Below, in pieces: positions 53,197 through 61,584 of a stretch of DNA of 64,000 nt (its first letter is position 1; each line of letters opens with the position of its first letter). Source of the stretch: Aequorivita sp. CIP111184 (lineage in GTDB: Bacteria; Bacteroidota; Bacteroidia; Flavobacteriales; Flavobacteriaceae); contig NZ_UEFQ01000013.1 of assembly GCF_900489465.1 (NCBI RefSeq), positions 806,001-870,000 on the forward strand, in the 5' to 3' direction. The notes under the pieces were generated by a model, which searched no databases, had not been told where the DNA came from, and was given only the letters and a program-made list of their open reading frames with translations. Both the position numbers and the translations under genes were made by a program.

Positions 53197-55026
53197 ATGT
53201 CAGCACACGCACAGGTCCACGCAGTAGAAGATCACCACGACGATCACGGGCATCATCATAAAGAAACATTTGTAACTAAATATATCTTTAGCCAAGATCA
53301 TAAAATGATCTCTAAACAATACCTAATTACAGGTTTGTTCATGGGTATTATTGGTATATTAATGTCTTTATTGTTCAGGTTACAATTAGCCTGGCCAGAC
53401 CATAAATTCACTATTTTTGAAATATTCTTGGGAAAATGGGCGCCAGATGGTGTTATGGATCCTAGTATTTATCTTGCATTGGTAACAATTCATGGTACCA
53501 TAATGGTATTCTTTGTATTGACGGCTGGGTTGAGCGGAACATTCAGTAACCTTTTGATCCCCCTACAAATTGGAGCACGTGATATGGCTTCCGGTTTCTT
53601 GAACATGGTTTCTTATTGGCTATTCTTCCTTTCTAGCATAATAATGTTATTTTCATTGTTTGTTGAAGCTGGACCAGCATCAGCTGGGTGGACAATTTAT
53701 CCTCCATTGAGTGCTTTGCCGCAGGCTATCCCTGGTTCGGGTGCAGGTATGACTCTTTGGTTAACATCTATTGCAATTTTCATTGCTTCGTCATTATTGG
53801 GATCACTTAACTATATAGTTACTGTTATAAACCTTCGAACAAAAGGTATGTCCATGACGCGTCTGCCATTAACAATTTGGGCCTTTTTCGTAACAGCAAT
53901 TATTGGTGTTGTTTCTTTTCCAGTATTGTTTTCAGCAGCATTAATGTTAATAATGGATAGAAGTTTTGGTACTTCTTTCTTCCTTTCAGATATTTATATT
54001 GCTGGTGAAGTATTGCACCATCAAGGTGGTTCTCCAGTATTATTTGAACACCTATTTTGGTTCTTAGGCCACCCTGAAGTTTACATTGTAATTCTTCCTG
54101 CAATGGGTATTGTTTCTGAAGTAATGGCAACAAACTCCCGAAAACCAATATTTGGATATCGAGCAATGGTCGCATCCATTCTCGCTATTGCATTCCTTTC
54201 AACAATTGTTTGGGGTCACCACATGTTTATTTCAGGGATGAATCCATTCTTGGGGTCAGTATTTACCTTTACAACATTGTTGATTGCTATTCCTTCAGCA
54301 GTAAAAGCTTTTAACTGGATCACGACACTTTGGAAAGGAAATCTGCAGATGAACACTGCAATGTTATTCTCCATAGCTTTTGTTTCTACATTTATTACAG
54401 GTGGTTTAACAGGTATTATTCTTGGGGACAGTGCTCTTGATATTAACGTACACGATACGTATTTCGTTGTTGCTCACTTCCACTTAGTAATGGGTATTTC
54501 TGCACTTTACGGATTGTTAGCAGGAGTTTACCATTGGTTCCCGAAGATGTTCCAAGGTAGAATGATGAACAAAAAACTTGGTTATATTCACTTTTGGGTA
54601 ACAGCCATTGGCGCCTACGGAATTTTCTTCCCAATGCACTTTGTCGGTATGGCAGGTTTGCCACGTAGATATTATACAAATACAAACTTTCCTTATTTTG
54701 ATGATTTGGCAGATATAAACGTTGTGATGACCATTTTCGCAATAATTACTATTAGTGTTCAAGTAGTATTTTTATACAACTTTTTCCACTCTATTTTCTA
54801 CGGAAAAAAAGGTCCGAAAAACCCTTGGAATGCCACAACATTAGAATGGACTTCCGAAATAAAGCACATCCACGGAAACTGGGATGGTCCTATTCCACAC
54901 GTGTACCGTTGGTCTTACGATTATAGTAAACTCAATAAAGATGAAACAGATTACGTGATTCCTGGACAGGATTTTATTCCCCAGAACGTCCCGCTTCAAG
55001 ATAATGAAGACGAGATGGACCACTAA
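53197..55026 (+). CDS. coxA: Cytochrome c oxidase subunit I
   Basis: Protein of 609 residues with twelve or more membrane helices. The haem/copper ligands are visible: HGTIMVFFVLTAG (low-spin haem), WFLGHPEVYIVILP with CuB His and the cross-linked Tyr, WGHHMF (two CuB His), and VVAHFHLVMG (haem a3 and a His). A His-rich N-terminus (HAVEDHHDDHGHHHKE) may bind metal. The K-channel EVYI and D-channel-type residues indicate an A-type oxidase. Subunits III and IV are not in this operon. Confidence 0.95.
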   Translation: MSAHAQVHAVEDHHDDHGHHHKETFVTKYIFSQDHKMISKQYLITGLFMGIIGILMSLLFRLQLAWPDHKFTIFEIFLGKWAPDGVMDPSIYLALVTIHGTIMVFFVLTAGLSGTFSNLLIPLQIGARDMASGFLNMVSYWLFFLSSIIMLFSLFVEAGPASAGWTIYPPLSALPQAIPGSGAGMTLWLTSIAIFIASSLLGSLNYIVTVINLRTKGMSMTRLPLTIWAFFVTAIIGVVSFPVLFSAALMLIMDRSFGTSFFLSDIYIAGEVLHHQGGSPVLFEHLFWFLGHPEVYIVILPAMGIVSEVMATNSRKPIFGYRAMVASILAIAFLSTIVWGHHMFISGMNPFLGSVFTFTTLLIAIPSAVKAFNWITTLWKGNLQMNTAMLFSIAFVSTFITGGLTGIILGDSALDINVHDTYFVVAHFHLVMGISALYGLLAGVYHWFPKMFQGRMMNKKLGYIHFWVTAIGAYGIFFPMHFVGMAGLPRRYYTNTNFPYFDDLADINVVMTIFAIITISVQVVFLYNFFHSIFYGKKGPKNPWNATTLEWTSEIKHIHGNWDGPIPHVYRWSYDYSKLNKDETDYVIPGQDFIPQNVPLQDNEDEMDH

Positions 55027-55046
55027 TCTTTTTTGAAAACATAAAA

Positions 55047-55080
55047 TTAAAAAGCCTTTCAATTTTGAAAGGCTTTTTTT
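55047..55080 (+). terminator. Intrinsic terminator after coxA
   Basis: AAAGCCTTTCAA and TTGAAAGGCTTT form a 12-bp perfect inverted repeat with a TT centre, followed by T-rich sequence, beginning about 20 bases after the coxA stop. It ends the act-cox operon. Confidence 0.9.
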
Positions 55081-55093
55081 ATGCAAAGAAATC

Positions 55094-55110
55094 CGTAGTA
55101 CTACGTAGTA
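55094..55110. promoter_or_regulatory. Overlapping perfect palindromes, operator-like
   Basis: CGTAGTACTACG (55094-55105) and TACTACGTAGTA (55099-55110) are two overlapping 12-base perfect palindromes. The half-sites TAC/GTA are of the kind bound by NarL/LuxR-type regulators. The site lies about 20-30 bases before a -7-like TATCTTTA (55131-55138). Confidence 0.45.
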
Positions 55111-55139
55111 AAATTTTCGACACTTTGCATTATCTTTAC

Positions 55140-55220
55140 ACTATTGAGTTAATAATATGTAGGAAGTGAGGAATCTACTGTTTATTCAAAAGCCATACTG
55201 AAAAGTATGGCTTTGTTTTT
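55140..55220 (+). ncRNA. Candidate small RNA upstream of ruvB
   Basis: Between the coxA terminator and ruvB lie an operator-like palindrome, a -7-like element (TATCTTTA), about 45 bases without an ORF, and a strong hairpin followed by T-run. This is the layout of a short, independently transcribed RNA of about 75 bases. The sequence is not recognised as a named RNA family. Confidence 0.35.
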
Positions 55221-55221
55221 T
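55189..55221 (+). terminator. Second strong hairpin terminator between coxA and ruvB
   Basis: AAAGCCATACT and AGTATGGCTTT form an 11-bp perfect stem closed by GAAA (a GNRA loop), then GTTTTTT. It is not needed to end coxA, which already has a terminator 110 bases earlier. Confidence 0.85.
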
Positions 55222-55243
55222 AAAGTAGCTTCCAAAGGATTGC

Positions 55244-55251
55244 TATATTTG
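55244..55251 (+). promoter_or_regulatory. -7 promoter element of ruvB
   Basis: TATATTTG, a full match to TAnnTTTG, ends four bases before the ruvB ATG. A start a few bases further would produce an mRNA with essentially no leader. No TTG at the exact expected distance was found. Confidence 0.5.
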
Positions 55252-55255
55252 TGTT

Positions 55256-56278
55256 ATGAACGAACACCTCGATCCCACCGGAGAAAACCTCTCGCCACAG
55301 GAACTGGATATTGAAAAAAAACTCCGTCCTCTCAGTTTTGAGGATTTTACGGGACAGGATCAGGCTTTGGAAAATCTTCAAATCTTTGTGCAGGCAGCAA
55401 ATTTGCGTAGTGAAGCATTGGATCACACTTTGTTTCACGGACCTCCTGGGTTGGGAAAAACAACCCTTGCATATATTCTTGCAAACGAGCTTAATGTAAA
55501 TATTAGAGTTACTTCGGGACCAGTTCTAGACAAACCGGGAGATCTTGCTGGATTACTTACTAACCTTGAAGAGCGAGATGTTTTGTTTATTGACGAAATC
55601 CACCGATTGAGCCCAATTGTTGAAGAATACCTGTATTCTGCAATGGAAGATTATAAAATTGACATTATGATTGAATCTGGACCAAATGCACGTTCGGTTC
55701 AAATAAATTTAAACCCTTTTACGCTCATCGGCGCTACTACACGTTCTGGTTTATTAACCGCACCTATGCGTGCTAGATTCGGAATTTCTTCCAGATTACA
55801 ATATTACACCACAGAATTACTGACCACAATTTTGCAACGTAGTGCAGGTATATTAAACGTGCCTATTTCAATGGAAGCCGCAATTGAAATTGCTGGACGA
55901 AGTAGGGGAACACCCCGAATTGCAAATGCACTTTTACGCAGAATCCGTGATTTTGCTCAAATAAAAGGAAATGGTAAAATTGATGTCCAAATTGCAAAAT
56001 TTGGGTTAGACGCTTTACACGTTGACGCCCATGGCTTAGATGAAATGGATAACAGAATTCTATTAACAATAATTGAAAAGTTCAAAGGTGGCCCCGTTGG
56101 AATCTCTACAATAGCTACGGCGGTTTCTGAAAGTCCCGAAACCATTGAGGAAGTTTATGAGCCATTTTTGATTCAACAAGGATTTATTATGCGTACGCCT
56201 CGTGGCCGTGAAGTAACAGAAGCTGCCTACAAACATCTTGGCAAGTTAAAAGGCCCTTCCCAAGGCGGATTGTTTTAA
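55256..56278 (+). CDS. ruvB: Holliday junction branch migration helicase RuvB
   Basis: Protein of 340 residues, normal length. Walker [15 protein letters not shown] (about 61), Walker [13 protein letters not shown] (about 110), [18 protein letters not shown] (sensor I and RuvB-specific region), and a C-terminal winged helix ([17 protein letters not shown]). It drives branch migration with RuvA, encoded 4.7 kb downstream. Confidence 0.96.
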   Translation: MNEHLDPTGENLSPQELDIEKKLRPLSFEDFTGQDQALENLQIFVQAANLRSEALDHTLFHGPPGLGKTTLAYILANELNVNIRVTSGPVLDKPGDLAGLLTNLEERDVLFIDEIHRLSPIVEEYLYSAMEDYKIDIMIESGPNARSVQINLNPFTLIGATTRSGLLTAPMRARFGISSRLQYYTTELLTTILQRSAGILNVPISMEAAIEIAGRSRGTPRIANALLRRIRDFAQIKGNGKIDVQIAKFGLDALHVDAHGLDEMDNRILLTIIEKFKGGPVGISTIATAVSESPETIEEVYEPFLIQQGFIMRTPRGREVTEAAYKHLGKLKGPSQGGLF

Positions 56279-56287
56279 AATAATACT

Positions 56288-57619
56288 ATGGAAACAAAAA
56301 AAATTCCATCTGTTTCTGCTTTTCGGTTTTTGGTACATTCAACCCAAATCCTTAAAAATCCATTGCCTTTTCACCATAAAAACTTTGAAACCAAAGGTGA
56401 TACCTTTCGGTTAAAATTAGGTTTTGGAAATTCGGTTATTTTTTCACGTGATGCTGGTTTTGCGCAATATGCACTTCAAAAAAATCATAGAAATTATAAA
56501 AAATCACCAATCCAAACTCGAGATCTCTCAAAATATGTGGGTTTTGGATTGTTAACTTCTGAAGGAGAACTTTGGCAAAAACAACGCAAATTAATTCAGC
56601 CAGCTTTTCATAAAAAACAATTGATAAATCTATTAGACACAATTGATGCAGCTATTAAAACGGAACTGCTGAAAATTGAAACAGATAAACCAATAGATAT
56701 TTTCCCTGTTTTTAATGATTTGGCTTTTCAAACAGTGGTGAAATCACTTTTCAGTAGTGCGGTTGATCAAAATGAAATAAACAAACTTCAGCAAATAACG
56801 GAATCTGCGCAGCAAATGTTGGTGAAAGAGTTGCGTCAACCCTATTTGGGATGGTGGTTTAAATTAAGCGGACAAATAAAAAAACATATAGCAGAAACTG
56901 AAGAAGCACGTACAATTTTGAAAAGACTCGTTAATCAAAGAAGAAATTCTGGCAAACGTGAAGATGATTTATTAGATATGCTTTTGGATGCGCGCTATGA
57001 AGATGGTAGCGCTATGGAAGAAGGTCAGTTGATTGACGAAATTTTAATTCTTTTTACGGCAGGTCACGAAACCACATCAAACGCACTGACTTTTACTTGT
57101 GAGTTGCTAGCCCGAAATCCTATAATTCAAGAAAAACTTCATGCTGAAATAACCGAAGCAAAAGAGGAATCAGAAACTTTAATGGACTTTATAAAAAATT
57201 GTCCTTTCACTAAAAACGTTATTGAAGAATCGCTTCGGTTGTATCCTCCAGCCTATTTTATTGATCGTGTGAATATTGAGGAAGATGAATTTAATGGAAT
57301 GAAAATTCCGAAAAATTCAAGTTTGCTTTTTTCCTTGTTGGAAATTCATACAAATCCTGAAAACTGGGACGAACCACAAAAGTTTAAACCCGAACGTTTT
57401 TCAGAAGTTAATTCCAGCCATTTTTCTGGACAATATTTTCCTTTTGGCGCCGGTCCTAGAATGTGCATTGGCAATAATTTTGCGATGTATGAAATGGTTT
57501 TGGCTATTGCAGAAATTATGTGGAAATATAAAATTTCTGAAAAGAAAACACCAATTGAAATCAAACCATTAATTACCCTTAAGCCAAAAAATGCTATTTT
57601 AAAATTCAATTTAAGATAA
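56288..57619 (+). CDS. Cytochrome P450
   Basis: Protein of 443 residues with all core P450 marks: the I-helix [10 protein letters not shown] (about 258), ExxR in EESLRLYPP (about 315), and the haem-binding [17 protein letters not shown] (Cys about 394). It is soluble, with no N-terminal anchor visible. The substrate is unknown; fatty acids or sterol-like or pigment molecules are all possible. It starts 10 bases after ruvB and ends five before queG, so it is likely co-transcribed with these housekeeping genes. Confidence 0.9.
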   Translation: METKKIPSVSAFRFLVHSTQILKNPLPFHHKNFETKGDTFRLKLGFGNSVIFSRDAGFAQYALQKNHRNYKKSPIQTRDLSKYVGFGLLTSEGELWQKQRKLIQPAFHKKQLINLLDTIDAAIKTELLKIETDKPIDIFPVFNDLAFQTVVKSLFSSAVDQNEINKLQQITESAQQMLVKELRQPYLGWWFKLSGQIKKHIAETEEARTILKRLVNQRRNSGKREDDLLDMLLDARYEDGSAMEEGQLIDEILILFTAGHETTSNALTFTCELLARNPIIQEKLHAEITEAKEESETLMDFIKNCPFTKNVIEESLRLYPPAYFIDRVNIEEDEFNGMKIPKNSSLLFSLLEIHTNPENWDEPQKFKPERFSEVNSSHFSGQYFPFGAGPRMCIGNNFAMYEMVLAIAEIMWKYKISEKKTPIEIKPLITLKPKNAILKFNLR

Positions 57620-57623
57620 TTGG

Positions 57624-58550
57624 GTGATTCAGAATTCTTCAAAATATTCGCAATTAATAAAAGCCGAGGCAAAACGACTTGGTTTTATTTCCTGCGGAAT
57701 AAGCAAAGCTGAATTTCTGGAGCAAGAAGCACCGCGTCTTGAAAATTGGCTCAACAATAATATGCATGGTGAAACGGCCTATATGGAAAACCATTTCGAC
57801 AAAAGGTTGGATCCCACATTACTTGTTCCAGATTCCAAAAGTGTTATTTCTTTATTGCTGAATTATTTTCCTTCGGAAATGCAAACTTCAGAAACCTATA
57901 AAATTTCAAAATATGCTTATGGCGCCGATTATCATTTCGTCATAAAAGAAAAACTGAAGCAATTAATGGATTTCATTTCTGCAGAAATTGGCGATGTGCA
58001 CGGTCGGGCGTTTGTAGATTCTGCGCCGGTTTTAGACAAGGCTTGGGCCGCAAAAAGCGGTTTGGGATGGATTGGCAAGCACAGCAATTTACTCACCAAG
58101 CAATTGGGTTCTTTCTATTTTATTGCTGAATTAATTGTTGATTTAGATTTGGAGTATGACACGCCCGTAACAGACCACTGCGGAAGTTGCACTGCCTGCA
58201 TAGACGCTTGCCCCACCAATGCAATTGTTGGAGATAAAGTTGTAGACGGCAGTAAATGTATTTCCTATTTTACGATTGAACTGAAAAATGAAATCCCAAT
58301 ATCTCAAAAAGGTAATTTTAAAGATTGGATGTTTGGTTGTGATATTTGTCAAGATGTTTGCCCGTGGAACCGTTTCAGTAAACCGCACAACGAACCACTT
58401 TTTAATCCAAATCCTGAAATGCTCTCAATGTCCAAAAAAGATTGGGAAGAAATAACCGAAGAAGTTTTTCAGAAAATATTTAAGAACAGTGCAGTGAAAC
58501 GCACAAAATTTTCTGGATTGACGCGCAATATAAACTTCCTGAAAGATTAA
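57624..58550 (+). CDS. queG: Epoxyqueuosine reductase QueG
   Basis: Protein of 308 residues with the family plan: a cobalamin-binding N-terminal domain and two [4Fe-4S] clusters formed by [16 protein letters not shown] and [28 protein letters not shown] and [12 protein letters not shown] match the catalytic and cofactor regions. It performs the final step in queuosine tRNA modification. The start is a GTG four bases after the P450 stop. Confidence 0.94.
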   Translation: MIQNSSKYSQLIKAEAKRLGFISCGISKAEFLEQEAPRLENWLNNNMHGETAYMENHFDKRLDPTLLVPDSKSVISLLLNYFPSEMQTSETYKISKYAYGADYHFVIKEKLKQLMDFISAEIGDVHGRAFVDSAPVLDKAWAAKSGLGWIGKHSNLLTKQLGSFYFIAELIVDLDLEYDTPVTDHCGSCTACIDACPTNAIVGDKVVDGSKCISYFTIELKNEIPISQKGNFKDWMFGCDICQDVCPWNRFSKPHNEPLFNPNPEMLSMSKKDWEEITEEVFQKIFKNSAVKRTKFSGLTRNINFLKD

Positions 58551-58559
58551 CCATTAAAA

Positions 58560-58590
58560 TTGCTTCCTTTCGGTTAACCGAGTAACTTTG
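58560..58590 (+). promoter_or_regulatory. Bacteroidota-type promoter of maeB
   Basis: TTG (58560-58562), then 20 bases, then TAACTTTG (58583-58590): an exact fit to TTG-N17-23-TAnnTTTG. Transcription would start near 58597, giving a leader of about 15 bases. Confidence 0.7.
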
Positions 58591-58611
58591 TAAATTACAA
58601 AATTGAAACTT

Positions 58612-60894
58612 ATGAGCAAGCAAAGCAAACGTCGCGAGGCCTTACTATATCACGCAAAACCAAGACCTGGTAAAATCCAGGTGGTTCCAACAAAAAGTTA
58701 TTCAACACAACGGGATCTTTCCTTGGCATATTCACCCGGTGTTGCAGATCCTTGTCTTGAAATTGAAAAGGAAGTCAATAATGTGTATAAGTACACAAAT
58801 AAAGGAAACCTTGTAGCTGTAATTTCAAACGGAACTGCGGTTTTGGGATTGGGAAATATTGGTCCCGAAGCCTCCAAGCCTGTGATGGAGGGTAAGGCGT
58901 TACTTTTCAAAATTTTTGCAGATATTGATGTTTTCGATATTGAAATAGGTACAGAAAACATTGATGAATTCATAGCAACTGTAAAAAACATTGCACCAAC
59001 TTTTGGCGGAATTAATCTTGAAGATATAAAAGCCCCCGAAGCTTTTGAAATTGAAAGAAGGTTGAAGGAAGAGCTTAACATTCCTGTGATGCATGATGAC
59101 CAACATGGAACCGCAATCATTTCGGCGGCTGCATTACTCAATGCCTTGGAAATTTCAGAAAAAAAGATTGAAAATGTTTCAATAGTTATTAGTGGTGCTG
59201 GCGCTGCGGCGGTTTCGTGTACGCGACTTTATAAAGCTTTTGGCGCAAAGCCCGAAAATATCGTAATGCTTGACAGCAAAGGTGTTATTCGCAAAGATCG
59301 CGAAAGTCTTACAGATGAAAAAGCAGAATTTGCTTCGCATCGTAAAATTGATACGTTGCAAGAAGCAATGAAAGATGCCGACGTTTTTGTTGGTCTTTCT
59401 GTTAAAAATATTGTTACGCCAGAAATGCTCTTGAGCATGGCTCCCAATCCAATTGTGTTCGCAATGGCCAATCCCGACCCAGAGATTGAATATGATTTGG
59501 CTGTTAAAACGCGCAAAGATATCATTATGGCTACAGGGCGTAGCGATCATCCTAATCAAGTGAACAATGTACTAGGGTTTCCGTTTATTTTCCGCGGAGC
59601 GTTAGATGTTCGAGCAACTAAAATTAACGAAGCCATGAAAATGGCCGCTGTAAAAGCATTGGCAGATTTGGCTAAAGAACCCGTACCAGAACAAGTAAAT
59701 ATTGCCTACGGTGAAACGAAACTTACCTTTGGAAAGGAATACATCATCCCAAAACCTTTTGATCCACGTTTGATTGCCACCGTTCCACCCGCAGTTGCGA
59801 AGGCCGCAATGGAAAGTGGAGTAGCTACAACAGATATTACAGACTGGGAAAAATATCAGGATGAGCTTTATGAGCGAATGGGTAGCGATAACAAAATTGT
59901 TCGCCTATTGGTAAATCGCGCGAAATTAAATCCGAAACGAATTGTTTTCGCTGAGGCAGATCATTTGGATGTGTTGAAAGCTGCACAGATTGTTCATGAA
60001 GAAGGTATTGGTATACCGGTTTTATTGGGCAGAAAGGAAATTATTCTTGAGCTGATGGAGCAAATTGACTTTGATGCTGAACTAGAAATCATTGATCCAA
60101 AAAGTGACGAACATTCTGATAAACTTCAGCATTACGCCCGAAAACTTTGGGAGAAACGCAGACGAAGCGGCATTTCACTTTATACAGCGGAAAAACTGAT
60201 AAGAGAACGCAATTACTTTGCTGGAATGATGTTGAGCGAAGGCGATGTGGACTGTATGATCTCAGGTTATTCGCGATCCTATCCTTCCGTAGTAGTTCCG
60301 GTTTTTGAAACTGTTGGTAGATTTGAAGGAGTAACGAAAGTTGCAACAACAAACTTGATGCTTACCAAAAGAGGGCCGTTGTTTTTTTCAGATACATCCA
60401 TAAATATTGACCCCACTGCTAAAGAGCTTGCGAAGATTGCCCAAATGACGAATTACACAATGAAAATGTTCGGATTACAACCTGTGATTGCAATGATTAG
60501 TTACGCTAACTTTGGTTCTTCTAAAGATCCGCACGCGGCAAAAGTGCGCGAGGCTGTGGACTTGCTTCACAAAAGTAATCCAGATATGATTGTTGATGGC
60601 GAACTTCAGGCAGATTTCGCTTTAAATCCAGAATTGCTTCAAAAGAAATTTCCATTTTCAAAACTGGCAGGAAAAAAAGTGAACGCACTTATTTTTCCGA
60701 ACCTCGATTCTGCCAATAGTAATTATAAATTGTTGAAAGAACTGAACGGTGTGGAATCTATTGGCCCAATAATGTTGGGAATGAGAAAACCTGTGCATAT
60801 TCTGCAGTTGGGCGCTAGCGTTGAGGAAATGGTAAATATGAGTGCCGTGGCGGTTGTAGATGCACAGCAGAAGGAGAAGCGCGTGCGGGATTAA
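58612..60894 (+). CDS. maeB: NADP-dependent malic enzyme with phosphotransacetylase-like C-domain
   Basis: Protein of 760 residues. Residues about 1-430 form a malic enzyme (SLAYSPGVADPCLEI, MHDDQHGTAIISAAALLNAL, nucleotide loop VVISGAGAAAVSC, FAMANPDPEI). Residues about 435-760 form a phosphotransacetylase-like domain (PKRIVFAEADHLDVLKAA, DCMISGYSRS) that in such fusions is regulatory. It converts malate to pyruvate with NADP reduction. ATG 58612 (MSKQSKRREALLYH) is preferred to TTG 58603. Confidence 0.94.
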   Translation: MSKQSKRREALLYHAKPRPGKIQVVPTKSYSTQRDLSLAYSPGVADPCLEIEKEVNNVYKYTNKGNLVAVISNGTAVLGLGNIGPEASKPVMEGKALLFKIFADIDVFDIEIGTENIDEFIATVKNIAPTFGGINLEDIKAPEAFEIERRLKEELNIPVMHDDQHGTAIISAAALLNALEISEKKIENVSIVISGAGAAAVSCTRLYKAFGAKPENIVMLDSKGVIRKDRESLTDEKAEFASHRKIDTLQEAMKDADVFVGLSVKNIVTPEMLLSMAPNPIVFAMANPDPEIEYDLAVKTRKDIIMATGRSDHPNQVNNVLGFPFIFRGALDVRATKINEAMKMAAVKALADLAKEPVPEQVNIAYGETKLTFGKEYIIPKPFDPRLIATVPPAVAKAAMESGVATTDITDWEKYQDELYERMGSDNKIVRLLVNRAKLNPKRIVFAEADHLDVLKAAQIVHEEGIGIPVLLGRKEIILELMEQIDFDAELEIIDPKSDEHSDKLQHYARKLWEKRRRSGISLYTAEKLIRERNYFAGMMLSEGDVDCMISGYSRSYPSVVVPVFETVGRFEGVTKVATTNLMLTKRGPLFFSDTSINIDPTAKELAKIAQMTNYTMKMFGLQPVIAMISYANFGSSKDPHAAKVREAVDLLHKSNPDMIVDGELQADFALNPELLQKKFPFSKLAGKKVNALIFPNLDSANSNYKLLKELNGVESIGPIMLGMRKPVHILQLGASVEEMVNMSAVAVVDAQQKEKRVRD

Positions 60895-60968
60895 GGAAGC
60901 AAGTAATTGCTCAGAATCTTACCAAATATTTTCACAAAAACCCCAATGGCAGTTGTAAATAATTATAC

Positions 60969-60976
60969 TATATTTG
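60969..60976 (+). promoter_or_regulatory. -7 promoter element before ruvA
   Basis: TATATTTG matches TAnnTTTG, 23 bases before the ruvA ATG. The expected TTG was not found at 17-23 bases upstream (one lies 13 bases away). Confidence 0.4.
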
Positions 60977-60999
60977 AGCCTTTAAGTTTTTGTTAACAT

Positions 61000-61581
61000 A
61001 TGATAACCCATATACAGGGCAGACTGGTTGAAAAAAACCCGACAGATGTAGTGATAGATTGCAATGGAGTAGGGTACTTTATCAATATTTCCTTGCACAC
61101 ATTTTCCGAAATCCCCTCCGGTGAAAATGTTAAATTGTTTACTCATTTACTCGTTAGGGAAGATGCCCATATTTTATATGGATTTTCTAGTGTTGCAGAA
61201 CGTGAAATATTTAGGTTGTTGATTAGCGTTTCCGGAGTGGGGGCGAGTATCGCAAGAACGATGCTTTCATCTTTGGCGCCAGAACAGGTTTTGGATGCAA
61301 TTTCATTGAACGATATTACAACAATCCAATCAGTAAAGGGAATAGGGGCCAAAACTGCGCAACGTGTGGTTCTGGATTTAAAAGATAAGATTTTAAAAGT
61401 ATACGGTTTGTCGTCTATTTCTTCCGGAACAAGCAATACGAACAAAAATGAAGCGTTATCTGCTTTGGAGACATTAGGTTTTAACAGAAAATTGGCAGAA
61501 AAAGTCTGTGATAAAATTGTTAATGAAAATTCTCAGGCTTCGGTTGAAATGATTATTAAGCAAGCTTTAAAAAATTTGTAA
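61000..61581 (+). CDS. ruvA: Holliday junction branch migration protein RuvA
   Basis: Protein of 193 residues, normal length. N-terminal OB fold (MITHIQGRLVEKNPTDVVID), two helix-hairpin-helix motifs (LLISVSGVGASIARTMLSSL; IQSVKGIGAKTAQRVVLDLK), and the C-terminal RuvB-contacting domain (KNEALSALETLGFNRKLAEK). It targets RuvB to four-way junctions. Confidence 0.95.
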   Translation: MITHIQGRLVEKNPTDVVIDCNGVGYFINISLHTFSEIPSGENVKLFTHLLVREDAHILYGFSSVAEREIFRLLISVSGVGASIARTMLSSLAPEQVLDAISLNDITTIQSVKGIGAKTAQRVVLDLKDKILKVYGLSSISSGTSNTNKNEALSALETLGFNRKLAEKVCDKIVNENSQASVEMIIKQALKNL

Positions 61582-61584
61582 AAT

